Positions 9,318 through 20,010 of a stretch of DNA of 64,000 nt are shown here, one piece after another (position 1 is the stretch's first letter; every line of letters starts with the position of its first letter). This DNA is from Candidatus Aalborgicola danicus (lineage in GTDB: Bacteria > Pseudomonadota > Gammaproteobacteria > Burkholderiales > Burkholderiaceae_C). Under the pieces are notes generated by a model. The model was not told the DNA's origin and searched no databases. It saw only the letters and a list, made by a program, of their open reading frames with translations. The position numbers and the translations under genes are program-made. Location of the stretch: assembly GCA_016703945.1 (NCBI GenBank), contig JADJBC010000060.1, forward strand, positions 186,001 to 250,000. The letters are read 5' to 3'.

Positions 9318-9405
9318 ACACGGTAGTCAATAAGTTTCAACTGATGATTTTTCAATAAAACGTGATTGGAGTTTATGGGTTGATGGGCTTAAAGTAAATC
9401 AATGG
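9318..9405. promoter_or_regulatory. Divergent cbbR/cbb control region with TCAATAA direct repeats
   Basis: AT-rich gap between cbbR and cbbY. The heptamer TCAATAA occurs at 9327-9333 and again at 9352-9358, 25 bp apart. LysR-type regulators bind spaced sites of this kind, with T-N11-A cores reported for CbbR. The assignment as CbbR operator is inference from position; no -35/-10 pair was convincing. Confidence 0.45.
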
Positions 9406-9450
9406 ATGCTTATATTGCAGCCTTTTTACCAACCCCTACCACCACCTGGC

Positions 9451-10170
9451 ATGATCCAAGCCCTGATTTTTGATGTCGACGGCACCCTGGCCGACACCGA
9501 GAGTGCGCACCTGGCCGCGTTTAACCACGCCTTCGCCGAGATGGGCATGGGCTGGGTGTGGGATGAGGCGCTGTACACCGGACTGCTCGATATTTCGGGC
9601 GGCAAAGAGCGCATCCTGCACTACTGGAAAACTACTAGCCCCACCATGCTGGAAGTGGACGCCATGGCGCTCAGCGACACGGTGAACCGGCTGCACGAAC
9701 TGAAAACCGCCGCCTATGAGGCCGCGGTGAATGACGGCGCTGTCAGCCTGCGCCCGGGTGTGCTCAAGCTGATGGACGAAGCGCTGGCCCAGGGGTTGCA
9801 ACTGGCCATTGCCACCACTACCTCGCCGGTCAACATTGCCGCCCTGATGCGCCGGGCCATTGGAGCGGACTGGCGCCTGAACTTCACGGCGATAGGCGAC
9901 GCGTCCACCGCGCCCATCAAGAAGCCGCATCCCCAGGTGTATCTGCAGATGTTGGCCGCGCTCAAACTCGGTCCAGCGGATTGCATCGCGCTCGAAGACT
10001 CCAGCAACGGGCTGCGCGCAGCCACCGCAGCCGGTCTGGCCACGGTCATCACTCCGACCACCTACACCGCGCACCACGACTTTGCCGCCGCGCTGCGCGT
10101 TGTGCCCGATTTGAGCCAGGTCAACCTGGCCCAGCTGCGCCACTGGCATGCTGAACACCAAACCCATTGA
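9451..10170 (+). CDS. cbbY: CbbY-type HAD phosphatase
   Basis: HAD-IA hydrolase of about 239 residues. Motif I is IFDVDGTLADTE, motif II IATTTSP, motif III Lys of IKKPHPQVY, motif IV ALEDSSNGL. CbbY dephosphorylates xylulose-1,5-bisphosphate, a misfire product that inhibits Rubisco, to xylulose-5-phosphate. Its place as first gene after cbbR fits this. An ATG 45 bases upstream is in frame; I prefer the ATG directly before IQALIFD. It overlaps the region of the next start, suggesting translational coupling with rpe. Confidence 0.85.
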   Translation: MIQALIFDVDGTLADTESAHLAAFNHAFAEMGMGWVWDEALYTGLLDISGGKERILHYWKTTSPTMLEVDAMALSDTVNRLHELKTAAYEAAVNDGAVSLRPGVLKLMDEALAQGLQLAIATTTSPVNIAALMRRAIGADWRLNFTAIGDASTAPIKKPHPQVYLQMLAALKLGPADCIALEDSSNGLRAATAAGLATVITPTTYTAHHDFAAALRVVPDLSQVNLAQLRHWHAEHQTH

Positions 10171-10180
10171 AAGCCACACC

Positions 10181-10888
10181 ATGACCGCCTCCACTGCGCA
10201 ACCGCCCGTTCTCCGCCTGGCCCCCAGTATTTTGTCGGCCGACTTTGCCCGTTTGGGCGAAGAGGTCAGGGCCATTCAGGCAGCGGGTGCCGATCTGGTT
10301 CACTTTGATGTGATGGACAACCACTATGTGCCCAACCTGACCATTGGCCCACTGGTGTGCGAGGCCATCCGCCCGCATGTGACCATCCCCATCGACGTGC
10401 ACCTGATGGTGGAGCCGGTGGACTCGCTGATCCCGTTGTTTGCCAAGGCCGGTGCCAACATCATCACCTTTCACCCCGAGGCGAGCAAACATGTGGACCG
10501 CACGCTGCAACTGATCAAGGAACACGGCTGCAAGGCCGGGCTGGTGCTGAACCCGGCCACACCGGTGGACTGGCTGGACCATGTGATGGACAAGTTGGAC
10601 ATGATTTTGCTGATGAGTGTGAACCCCGGCTTTGGCGGGCAAAAGTTCATTCCGTCCACACTGGGCAAACTGCGCGCCGTGCGCCAGCGCATCGATGCGC
10701 ACCAGGCCGCGGGCGGCCAGCCCATCTGGCTGCAGGTGGATGGTGGGGTCAAGGTCGACAACATCCACGAGATCGTGCAGGCCGGGGCCGACACCTGTGT
10801 GGCCGGCAGCGCCGTGTTTGGCGCGCCCGATGCCGATGGCGGCTACCGCACGGTGATGAACCTGTTGCGCCGTAACGCGGCAGGCTGA
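10181..10888 (+). CDS. rpe: Ribulose-phosphate 3-epimerase
   Basis: A 235-residue TIM barrel. Visible are the N-terminal LAPSILSADFARLG, the metal-binding HFDVMDNHYVPNLTIGP, DVHLMVEP, the MSVNPGFGGQKF loop and VDGGV. It interconverts ribulose-5-phosphate and xylulose-5-phosphate in the regenerative phase of the Calvin cycle. An upstream in-frame ATG inside the end of cbbY would add 11 residues; the chosen ATG starts just ahead of the conserved core. The operon place between cbbY and fbp makes it the cbbE copy. Confidence 0.93.
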   Translation: MTASTAQPPVLRLAPSILSADFARLGEEVRAIQAAGADLVHFDVMDNHYVPNLTIGPLVCEAIRPHVTIPIDVHLMVEPVDSLIPLFAKAGANIITFHPEASKHVDRTLQLIKEHGCKAGLVLNPATPVDWLDHVMDKLDMILLMSVNPGFGGQKFIPSTLGKLRAVRQRIDAHQAAGGQPIWLQVDGGVKVDNIHEIVQAGADTCVAGSAVFGAPDADGGYRTVMNLLRRNAAG

Positions 10889-10933
10889 AACCCCGCACGC
10901 GCACCCCATTTTTAATTCTCCTGAAAGCCCACC

Positions 10934-12028
10934 ATGACCACCCGCCGCCGTTTTACCCTGACCCAATACCTGATCGAACAGCGTCGCCGCTTTCCGTCGG
11001 CCAGTGGCGATTTCAATGCCTTGATACTGGATGTGGCGTTGGCCTGCAAGGCCATTGCGCGCTCGGTGGCGTTTGGCGAGTTGGGCAGTGTGTTGGGCCA
11101 CCCCACGCCCGAGGTTGCCACCAGTATCAACGTGCAGGGCGAAGTGCAAAAGAAGATGGACGTCATCAGCAACGAGTATTTCACGCAGATGACCGAGTGG
11201 GGCGGCCACCTGGCCGGCATGGCGTCCGAAGAGCTGGAAGAGCCTTACCAAATTCCGGAAACCCTGCAGCGTGGCAAATACATGCTGGTGTTTGATCCGC
11301 TGGACGGCTCCAGCAACATCGACGTGAATGTGACCGTGGGTAGCATTTTCAGTGTGCTGCGCGCGCCGCAGGACGTGATTGACAGCGGGCGTGATGTCGT
11401 CGAGGCCGATTTCCTGCAGAGCGGCACCCAGCAGTTGGCGGCGGGTTATGCCCTGTATGGCCCGACCACCATGCTGGTGCTCACGGTGGGCAATGGCGTG
11501 TCAGGCTTTACGCTGGACCCCAACCTGGGCCAGTTCATGCTGACGCACCCGGACATTCAGATCCCGGTGGACACCCATGAGTTCGCCATCAATGCCTCCA
11601 ACGCCCGCTTTTGGGAAGCCCCGGTCAAACGTTATGTGGACGAATGCCTGGCCGGCAAGCCAGGCCCCCGTGCCAAGGACTTCAACATGCGCTGGATTGC
11701 CAGCATGGTGGCCGAAGCGCACCGCATTTTGATGCGCGGCGGCGTGTTCCTGTACCCCCGCGACACCAAGGACACTTCCAAGCCCGGCCGCTTGCGCCTG
11801 CTGTACGAAGCCAACCCGGTAGGCATGATCATGGAGCAGGCCGGTGGCCGCGCCTCCACCGGCGAGGTGCCCATGCTGGGCGTGCAGCCCACCAGCCTGC
11901 ACCAGCGCATTGGTCTGGTGTTTGGCTCCAAAAACGAGGTGGAGCGCATTGAGCGCTACCACGCAGAGCCCGTCAAAGTGGAATTGCACAACCCGCTGTT
12001 TGCCGAGCGCAGCCTGTTCAGAGACTAA
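10934..12028 (+). CDS. fbp: Fructose-1,6-bisphosphatase, class I
   Basis: A 364-residue protein with the class I hallmarks: the metal-site DPLDGSSNIDVN at about residues 119-130, the phosphate-binding region NARFWEAPVKRY and the C-terminal NPVGMIMEQAGGRA. It hydrolyses fructose-1,6-bisphosphate (in autotrophs often also sedoheptulose-1,7-bisphosphate) for RuBP regeneration. In this operon it is the cbbF copy. The ATG has GAAAG upstream. A gap with repeats B and A follows before prk, so the transcript may be attenuated there. Confidence 0.94.
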   Translation: MTTRRRFTLTQYLIEQRRRFPSASGDFNALILDVALACKAIARSVAFGELGSVLGHPTPEVATSINVQGEVQKKMDVISNEYFTQMTEWGGHLAGMASEELEEPYQIPETLQRGKYMLVFDPLDGSSNIDVNVTVGSIFSVLRAPQDVIDSGRDVVEADFLQSGTQQLAAGYALYGPTTMLVLTVGNGVSGFTLDPNLGQFMLTHPDIQIPVDTHEFAINASNARFWEAPVKRYVDECLAGKPGPRAKDFNMRWIASMVAEAHRILMRGGVFLYPRDTKDTSKPGRLRLLYEANPVGMIMEQAGGRASTGEVPMLGVQPTSLHQRIGLVFGSKNEVERIERYHAEPVKVELHNPLFAERSLFRD

Positions 12029-12030
12029 TA

Positions 12031-12080
12031 CCTTTGCGGGACAGACCGAAGCGAAGCGTAGCTCTGTCCCCAATTGATCA
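12031..12080 (-). repeat. Intergenic repeat, family B, copy 1
   Basis: Imperfect inverted repeat with arms GCGGGACAGACC and GCTCTGTCCCC around a purine-rich loop. It is the reverse complement of copy 2 between pgk and fba, which has a shorter loop. It directly precedes repeat A copy 3. Confidence 0.7.
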
Positions 12081-12086
12081 GATGTC

Positions 12087-12136
12087 ACTATAAATTTGAT
12101 AGCTGCTTGCGCAATGTTTGCGTGGGCTAGAGCTCT
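12087..12136 (-). repeat. Short intergenic repeat, family A, copy 3
   Basis: Minus orientation: TTTGATAGCTGCTTGCGCAA, then TGTTTGCGTGGGCTAGAGCT. Lies between fbp and prk, inside the Calvin-cycle operon. Confidence 0.78.
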
Positions 12137-12172
12137 GTTTCACCAAAATTCAATTATCTAAGGAGATTGTGC

Positions 12173-13042
12173 ATGTCCACACGCCACCCCATCATTGCCA
12201 TCACCGGGTCTTCCGGAGCGGGCACCACATCGGTGACCCGAACCTTTGAAAACATCTTTCGCCGCGAAGGCATCAATGCTGCGGTCATTGAGGGCGACAG
12301 CTTTCACCGCCACGACCGCGCCGAGATGAAGCTGCGCTTGGCCGAGGCCGAAAAAGCGGGTAACAAGAACTTCAGCCACTTCGGGCCGGAGAACAATCTC
12401 TTCCCGGAACTTGAAGCCCTGTTTCGCGACTACGCGGCCACTGGCAACGGCAAACGCCGCAAGTATCTGCACGACACCGAAGAGGCCGCGCCCTACAAAC
12501 AAAGCCCGGGCACCTTCACGCCCTGGGAAGACGTGCCCGCCAACACCGACCTGCTGTTTTACGAAGGCTTGCACGGCGCGGTGGTCACGCCCGAGGTCAA
12601 CATCGCCCAGCATCCGGATTTGCTGGTGGGCGTGGTTCCCGTCATCAACCTGGAGTGGATTCAAAAGCTCTACCGCGACAAGAAGCAGCGCGGCTACAGC
12701 ACCGAAGCGGTCACCGACACCATCCTGCGCCGCATGCCCGACTACGTGAACTACATCTGCCCGCAGTTCATGCACACCCACGTCAACTTCCAGCGGGTGC
12801 CCATGGTGGACACCTCCAACCCGTTCATTGCGCGCGACATTCCCAGCGCCGACGAGAGCATGGTGGTGATCCGCTTTTCCAACCCCAAGGGGATCGACTT
12901 TCAGTACCTGCTCAACATGATTGATGCCTCCTTCATGAGCCGCGCCAACACCATCGTCGTGCCCGGCGGCAAGATGGAACTGGCCATGCAACTCATCTTC
13001 ACGCCCTTCGTGTGGCGAATGATGGATAGAAAGAAAAAGTAA
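12173..13042 (+). CDS. prk: Phosphoribulokinase
   Basis: A 289-residue bacterial (class I) phosphoribulokinase. It has an N-terminal P-loop GSSGAGTTSVTRTF, a substrate-binding EGDSFHRHDRAEM, the Walker B-like LLFYEGLHGAV and the C-terminal VPGGKMELAMQLIF. It phosphorylates ribulose-5-phosphate with ATP to RuBP, the step unique to the Calvin cycle, so it shows the cell fixes CO2 even though no Rubisco gene is in the window. The start has a good AAGGAG site. In this operon it is cbbP. Confidence 0.95.
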   Translation: MSTRHPIIAITGSSGAGTTSVTRTFENIFRREGINAAVIEGDSFHRHDRAEMKLRLAEAEKAGNKNFSHFGPENNLFPELEALFRDYAATGNGKRRKYLHDTEEAAPYKQSPGTFTPWEDVPANTDLLFYEGLHGAVVTPEVNIAQHPDLLVGVVPVINLEWIQKLYRDKKQRGYSTEAVTDTILRRMPDYVNYICPQFMHTHVNFQRVPMVDTSNPFIARDIPSADESMVVIRFSNPKGIDFQYLLNMIDASFMSRANTIVVPGGKMELAMQLIFTPFVWRMMDRKKK

Positions 13043-13043
13043 C

Positions 13044-13123
13044 ACCCCCGTCCGGGCTCACTGCGTGTGCCCGTTCCCCCCTCAAGGGGGCAACGCCTGT
13101 GGCCCGGCTTAGCCGGTTCCACG
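13044..13123 (+). repeat. GC-rich intergenic repeat, family C, copy 1
   Basis: Contains CTCACTGCGTGTGCCCGTTC, then a CCCCCCTCAAGGGGG hairpin, then GGCCCGGCTTAGCCGGTTCC. The first part matches copy 4 and the last part, reverse-complemented, matches copy 3. It fills the prk-tkt gap. Confidence 0.7.
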
Positions 13124-13178
13124 GCATTTCTGAATCAGGCACGGTTTGCCGCGCACCACTTTCTGAGGATGAACTGAA

Positions 13179-15284
<2,106 letters not shown>

Positions 15285-15304
15285 ACACGCAGGGTTCCAG
15301 CACG

Positions 15305-15971
15305 ATGAATGCATTCGATCTGATCATGTTTGACCTGGACGGCACCCTGGTCGAGACCGCGCCGGAGATCTTTGACGCCGTCAACGACACCTTGCGCTAC
15401 TTTGCCTTGCCCGAAGTCACGCAGCAGCAGGTCAATGACTGGATTGGCCACGGGACGCGGGAGCTGCTGATCCAGGCGCTGGCGTTCAGCGGCAAAGTGC
15501 CGGACACCACGGTGCGCGCCAGCGACAGCCTGGCACTCAGCGTGTCCCGCTTTGACAAGCACTACCAGCAGCGCTGCGGAACCCGCAGCCAGCTCTACCC
15601 CCAGGTGCGCGAGACGCTGACCGCCCTGCGCGGCCAGGGCGTGAAGCTGGCCGTGGTGACCAACAAGGAGGGGCGTTACACCGACACGGTGCTGAACGCC
15701 CACGGCCTGACGCCGCTGCTGGATGCCGTCGTGAGCGGAGACAGCTTCCCCGCCAAGAAGCCGGACCCAACGGGTGTGCAAAGCTGCCTGTGCCAGTTTG
15801 GCGTGCCGCCGAGCGTGCGCTGTTTGTGGGGGATTCCAGCATCGACGTGGCCACCGCGCGCAACGCCGGGGTGCGTGTCTGGATGCTGCCCTATGGCTAC
15901 AACATGGGCCAGCCCATAGAGGCCTGCGCCCGGACCGGGTCATCGCCGATTGCTCTGCGCTATTGAATTGA
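15305..15971 (+). CDS. gph: Phosphoglycolate phosphatase (HAD), with two probable frameshifts
   Basis: HAD-IA phosphatase of about 222 residues if read across two frame changes. Motif I is MFDLDGTLVETAPEI, motif II LAVVTNKEGR, motif III KKPDP. One base appears to be missing near 15805, after which ALFVGDSSIDVATARNAGV (motif IV) continues. A second base is missing near 15930 in a C run, after which DRVIADCSALLN ends the protein. Without repair of the second shift it would end ARTGSSPIALRY. The enzyme removes phosphate from 2-phosphoglycolate, the Rubisco oxygenase product; in cbb operons it is called cbbZ. Its stop overlaps repeat A copy 4. Confidence 0.82.
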
Positions 15972-16007
15972 TAGCTTCTCACGCATTTTTTACGGGGGCT
16001 AGAGCCC
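15961..16007 (-). repeat. Short intergenic repeat, family A, copy 4
   Basis: Minus orientation: GAATTGATAGCTTCTCACGC, then ATTTTTTACGGGGGCTAGAG. Overlaps the last codons of gph and lies upstream of pgk. Confidence 0.78.
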
Positions 16008-16080
16008 ATATTTATAATAAGGGTTTGAATATGACCAAGACACGAGGTCTGCCTGGCCAGGTGTCACAAGGAGATTCACT

Positions 16081-17274
16081 GTGAAAGTCCTGCGCTTCGT
16101 CGATGTCATTGCCAGCGGTTTTGCCGAGAACAAGCGTGTCTTCATTCGCGCGGACCTGAATGTGCCGCAGGATGAGCATGGCGCCATCACCGAAGACACC
16201 CGCATCCGCGCCAGCCTGCCGTGCATCCAGATGGCGCTGGACGCCGGTGCGGCGGTCATGGTCACCAGCCACCTGGGCCGCCCCACCGAAGGCGCGTTCA
16301 AGCCCGAAGATTCGCTGGCCCCGGTGGCGCAGCGGCTGAGCGAGTTGCTGGGCCGTGACGTGCCGCTAGTGGCGAACTGGGTAGATGGCGTGACGGTCGC
16401 CCCCGGCCAGATCGTCATGCTGGAAAACTGCCGCGTCAACGTCGGCGAGAAGAAGAACGACCCAGCCCTGGCGCGCAAGCTGGCCGCCCTGTGCGACATC
16501 TTTGTGCACGACGCCTTTGGCACCGCCCACCGCGCCGAGGCCACGACCTATGGCATCGCCCAGTACGCGCCCATCGCCTGCGCCGGTCCGCTGCTGGCGG
16601 CCGAGATCGACGCCATCAACCAGGCGCTGGCCAGCCCGAAGCGCCCGCTGGTCGCCATCGTTGGTGGTTCCAAAGTCTCCAGCAAGCTGACCATCCTGCA
16701 AGCCCTGGCCAGGAACGTGGACCAGCTGATTGTGGGCGGCGGCATTGCCAACACCTTCATGCTGGCCGCCGGCCTGAACATCGGCAAGAGCCTGGCCGAA
16801 CCCGGCCTGGTGGATGAAGCAAAGGCTGTGATGGCCGCCATGAAGGCGCGGGGTGCCGAAGTGCCGATCCCCACCGACGTGGTCACCGCCAAAACCTTCG
16901 CCGCCGATGCCGTGGCCACCATCAAGGCCGCGACCGACGTTGCCGACGATGACTTGATTCTGGACATTGGCCCCGAGACGGCCAAACGCCTGGCCGCGCA
17001 GCTCAAGGCGGCGGGCACCATCGTGTGGAACGGCCCGGTGGGCGTGTTCGAGTTTGCCGCGTTCGAGAACGGCACCAAGGCAATAGCCCACGCGATTGCC
17101 GAATCGAGTGCCTTCAGCATTGCCGGTGGCGGTGACACGCTGGCTGCTATCGCCAAGTACGGCATCGCGCGCCAGGTGGGCTACATCTCCACCGGCGGCG
17201 GGGCCTTTCTGGAGGTGTTGGAGGGCAAAACCCTGCCAGCATTCGAGATCCTGCAAAAACGCGCCGCCGAATGA
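16081..17274 (+). CDS. pgk: Phosphoglycerate kinase
   Basis: A 397-residue protein with the standard landmarks: N-terminal FIRADLNVPQDEHG, the substrate-binding HLGRPTEG, the hinge-side GGSKVSSKLTIL, WNGPVGVFEFAAFENGT and the nucleotide loop SIAGGGDTLAAI. It phosphorylates 3-phosphoglycerate to 1,3-bisphosphoglycerate in the Calvin direction (cbbK). The start is a GTG preceded by AAGGAGATTCACT; no ATG fits. A glyceraldehyde-phosphate dehydrogenase gene, often found between tkt and pgk in such operons, is not present here. Confidence 0.95.
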   Translation: MKVLRFVDVIASGFAENKRVFIRADLNVPQDEHGAITEDTRIRASLPCIQMALDAGAAVMVTSHLGRPTEGAFKPEDSLAPVAQRLSELLGRDVPLVANWVDGVTVAPGQIVMLENCRVNVGEKKNDPALARKLAALCDIFVHDAFGTAHRAEATTYGIAQYAPIACAGPLLAAEIDAINQALASPKRPLVAIVGGSKVSSKLTILQALARNVDQLIVGGGIANTFMLAAGLNIGKSLAEPGLVDEAKAVMAAMKARGAEVPIPTDVVTAKTFAADAVATIKAATDVADDDLILDIGPETAKRLAAQLKAAGTIVWNGPVGVFEFAAFENGTKAIAHAIAESSAFSIAGGGDTLAAIAKYGIARQVGYISTGGGAFLEVLEGKTLPAFEILQKRAAE

Positions 17275-17276
17275 GT

Positions 17277-17325
17277 TGCTATTGAGTTGATAGCAAGATA
17301 GGTATATTTCACGAGGGCTAGAGGC
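17277..17325 (-). repeat. Short intergenic repeat, family A, copy 5
   Basis: Minus orientation: GCTATTGAGTTGATAGC forms a small palindrome at the left, then ATATTTCACGAGGGCTAGAG. Starts right after the pgk stop codon and abuts repeat B copy 2. Confidence 0.78.
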
Positions 17326-17330
17326 CAATT

Positions 17331-17370
17331 TAATCAGTTGAGGACAGAGCTGAAGGTCTGTCCCGCAAAG
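17331..17370 (+). repeat. Intergenic repeat, family B, copy 2
   Basis: TAATCAGTTGAGGACAGAGC, then TGAAGGTCTGTCCCGCAAAG; the arms GGACAGA and TCTGTCC can pair. The first 21 bases recur exactly at the end of dsrA (copy 3). Confidence 0.75.
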
Positions 17371-17396
17371 TTTCACTACCAAGGAGATTTTCAATC

Positions 17397-18434
17397 ATGG
17401 CTTTTGTTTCCCTTCGCCAAGTGCTGGACCACGCCGCCGAACACGGCTACGGCGTACCGGCTTTCAATGTCAACAACCTGGAGCAGATCATCGCCATCAT
17501 GGAGGCGGCGCAGGAGACCGACAGCCCGGTCATCCTGCAGGCCTCGGCCGGTGCGCGCAAGTACGCTGGTGAGGCCTACCTGCGCCACATGATGCTGGCG
17601 GCGGTCGAGTCGCACCCCGACATTCCGGTGGTCGTGCACCAGGACCACGGCACCTCGGTGGCGGTGTGCCAGCAGTCGATCCGCTCGGGCTTTACCAGCG
17701 TGATGATGGACGGCTCGCTGATGAGCGACGGCAAGACGCCTGCCAGCTACGACTACAACGTCGATGTCACACGCCTGGTGTGCCAGATGTCGCACCCCAT
17801 CGGCGTGTCGGTCGAAGGCGAACTGGGCTGCCTGGGCAGCCTGGAAACCGGCGACGCGGGCGAGGAGGATGGCATTGGCGCCGAAGGCAAACTGAGCCAC
17901 GACCAGATGCTGACCGACCCGGTGCAGGCCAAGGACTTTGTCGAGAAGACCGGCGTGGACGCGCTGGCCATTGCCATCGGCACCAGCCACGGCGCCTACA
18001 AGTTCACCCGCAAGCCCACCGGCGACATCCTGGCCATTGACCGCATCGCCGCCATCCACGCCCAGATCCCCAACACCCACCTGGTGATGCATGGTTCCAG
18101 CAGCGTGCCGCAGGAGTGGCTGGCCATCATTCGCCAGTTTGGCGGCGACATCAAGGAGACCTACGGCGTGCCGGTGGAAGAAATCCAGCGCGGCATCCAG
18201 AGCGGCGTGCGCAAGATCAACATCGACACCGACATCCGCCTGGCCATGACCGGCGCCATGCGCCAGGTGTTTGCCCAGCAACCCAGCGAGTTCGACCCGC
18301 GCAAGGCGCTGGTGGCGGCCAAGAATGCGGCGCGCGGCATTGTCAAGGCGCGCTTTGAGGCGTTTGGCTGTGCTGGGCAGGCGGGCAAGATCAAGCCGGT
18401 GGCGCTGGAGGTGATGGCCAAGCGCTACGGGTAA
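17397..18434 (+). CDS. fba: Fructose-bisphosphate aldolase, class II
   Basis: A 345-residue class II (zinc) aldolase. Visible are VPAFNVNNLEQI, the zinc and catalytic region VVHQDHGTSV, GELGCLG, the later zinc histidine in ALAIAIGTSHGAYKF and the phosphate-binding LVMHGSSSVPQEW and KINIDTDIRLA. It condenses triose phosphates to fructose- or sedoheptulose-bisphosphate in the Calvin cycle (cbbA). A good AAGGAG site precedes the ATG. It is the last gene of the cbb run. A truncated copy of its last 180 codons lies 3.4 kb downstream, beyond an inserted cassette. Confidence 0.95.
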   Translation: MAFVSLRQVLDHAAEHGYGVPAFNVNNLEQIIAIMEAAQETDSPVILQASAGARKYAGEAYLRHMMLAAVESHPDIPVVVHQDHGTSVAVCQQSIRSGFTSVMMDGSLMSDGKTPASYDYNVDVTRLVCQMSHPIGVSVEGELGCLGSLETGDAGEEDGIGAEGKLSHDQMLTDPVQAKDFVEKTGVDALAIAIGTSHGAYKFTRKPTGDILAIDRIAAIHAQIPNTHLVMHGSSSVPQEWLAIIRQFGGDIKETYGVPVEEIQRGIQSGVRKINIDTDIRLAMTGAMRQVFAQQPSEFDPRKALVAAKNAARGIVKARFEAFGCAGQAGKIKPVALEVMAKRYG

Positions 18435-18440
18435 CTTTTG

Positions 18441-20009
18441 CTAATCCCCGGTCGGACAAAGTAAAAATGCCACTCCCGCAGTCTGCGGGGGTGGCATTAT
18501 TTCAATATGAGCGCAAGGGGTTAAGGGGGGGGGTTTCGACGCCGCCTTGGCGTTTGATGCCAAACCCCAGGAAATATAATCTGGCATATTGAGTCGCTTG
18601 TCTTCTGTTCGATAGAGAACAGCCAACTCAATTAAGTCATCGACCAAAGCTGGTAAATCTCCTTTGCGATTGGGGTCGCTGGTATAGCGGCGTGGGGGCA
18701 GTCGTTGATTCTGAGCGGCCGCATCGAGAGACGCGCTAATACAGCTTTCCGTCCATCTCACTGTTAGCTCATTCATCGTCAACGGAACCGTGGCACCACC
18801 CAGCGCATCCAGCAGTGGCCCAACCCAAGGGTAATCTTCTTTAATCTCGCTAATTCTGATCTTGGAAGCCTCGACGACACCCTGCTGAATACCCTCGTAG
18901 TGCAAAGCGGTTGGATGATCTGGATGCCGTTCATTGGTCCACTGAGCCGCTTTTCTGAATGCCAGAAGAATACTGCGGGGGCTGAGTCGGCCTTTGGCAT
19001 CCGATAAATGCGTCGGAATCCAGGTGAAGGTGAAGCCACGCTTAGCGTTGGTGCCAACCCAAGGCCCCGCCAAGGTTTCAATGATGCTGCGCAACGGCTG
19101 TTCTCGGGCTGTCAGACCGCGCGGAAGTGAATACGTACCATCAATTAGTGGGAACTCTGAATGCGTTTTATCGGAAATTTCCTGACGAAATTTCGTGCCC
19201 ACTGATTGATCATTAGCCAGATGCAGCAAAATCAGTCCGAATAAATCATTCGGCCGCCAGGTCAGCGTTTCCTTGCTGTGCAACAATTTTGAGCTGTCAG
19301 CAAACCGCCATATTTCATCGTCCTCCTCCACCATATCCGAACGCAGAAAGAACTTGAATCGAATCGCACGTCGAGAGCGGCATTCCAAACCGAGCTGCAG
19401 GGCCGAGGAAAGTAAGACACGAATATGCGCCCAGTCTCCCGCCAGTTTGTCCAGTGAGTCAAACAGCAGCAAAAACACTTTTCCCTGCTGCACCAAATCA
19501 CGATCACATGCTGTCAAATGGTTATCCGCCGTGTCTCGGTTATCTCTGACCCACAGTGCTGCAGCATCTACGTTGTCGTTAAAAGACATTGGCTTTTGCA
19601 AGGCTTTAAGTAAGTGTCTGAGCAAAACAGAACGCCAAATATCGTCCGCTGTGCAACCTTGTTCCATTAGTGATGCCACCCGTTTTGGGGCCGGAAAAAC
19701 ATCATTGACCAAACTCATGCCAAAACCAATTTTGACAATCAATTGATCCAGTTTTTGGATATTTGCAACGCCGGAGACGAGTTTCCGCGTGTCATCATTC
19801 AACAAAACCGCAGTCCAAAAGCTCTTACCTGCACCGCGCATGCCTTCGACAATACTGACTTCTTGCAACAATGCCTTGCTATGCAATGATGGGATATAAA
19901 TTTCTGATCGTTGAGGTGGATCAAGATCTTCCTTGGCCGAGACCAAGGGTAAGTCGCTCAGTGCCTGACGAATGTCAACGGCATTGAAGGTAAATTTTGG
20001 CTGTTGCAT
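18441..20009 (-). CDS. P-loop ATPase of a three-gene cassette (candidate defence protein)
   Basis: About 522 residues. A Walker A motif GMRGAGKS sits at about residues 56-63 and a Walker B-like LLLFDSLDKL near residue 175. The C-terminal part contains LIELAVLYRTEDKRLNMPDY, which looks like a winged-helix segment. It resembles large P-loop ATPases of the Sll1717 type, whose role is not firmly known. The start ATG comes one base after the stop of the KGGVGR ATPase gene, so the two are translationally coupled. GC is well below that of the flanking cbb genes. The last 30 or so residues read through a C9 run and then through the fba-side hairpin, so the true C-terminus may end sooner or have been replaced at insertion. 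Confidence 0.72.
   Translation of the reverse strand: MQQPKFTFNAVDIRQALSDLPLVSAKEDLDPPQRSEIYIPSLHSKALLQEVSIVEGMRGAGKSFWTAVLLNDDTRKLVSGVANIQKLDQLIVKIGFGMSLVNDVFPAPKRVASLMEQGCTADDIWRSVLLRHLLKALQKPMSFNDNVDAAALWVRDNRDTADNHLTACDRDLVQQGKVFLLLFDSLDKLAGDWAHIRVLLSSALQLGLECRSRRAIRFKFFLRSDMVEEDDEIWRFADSSKLLHSKETLTWRPNDLFGLILLHLANDQSVGTKFRQEISDKTHSEFPLIDGTYSLPRGLTAREQPLRSIIETLAGPWVGTNAKRGFTFTWIPTHLSDAKGRLSPRSILLAFRKAAQWTNERHPDHPTALHYEGIQQGVVEASKIRISEIKEDYPWVGPLLDALGGATVPLTMNELTVRWTESCISASLDAAAQNQRLPPRRYTSDPNRKGDLPALVDDLIELAVLYRTEDKRLNMPDYISWGLASNAKAASKPPPLTPCAHIEIMPPPQTAGVAFLLCPTGD
18466..18498 (+). terminator. Hairpin after fba, probable transcription terminator
   Basis: AATGCCACTCCCGCAG pairs with CTGCGGGGGTGGCATT with one mismatch, around a very small loop, flanked by A-rich and T-rich sequence on either side. 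It sits 31 bp after the fba stop and can end transcription from either direction. It also lies inside the annotated 3' end of the opposing P-loop ATPase gene. Confidence 0.75.
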
Positions 20010-20010
20010 C

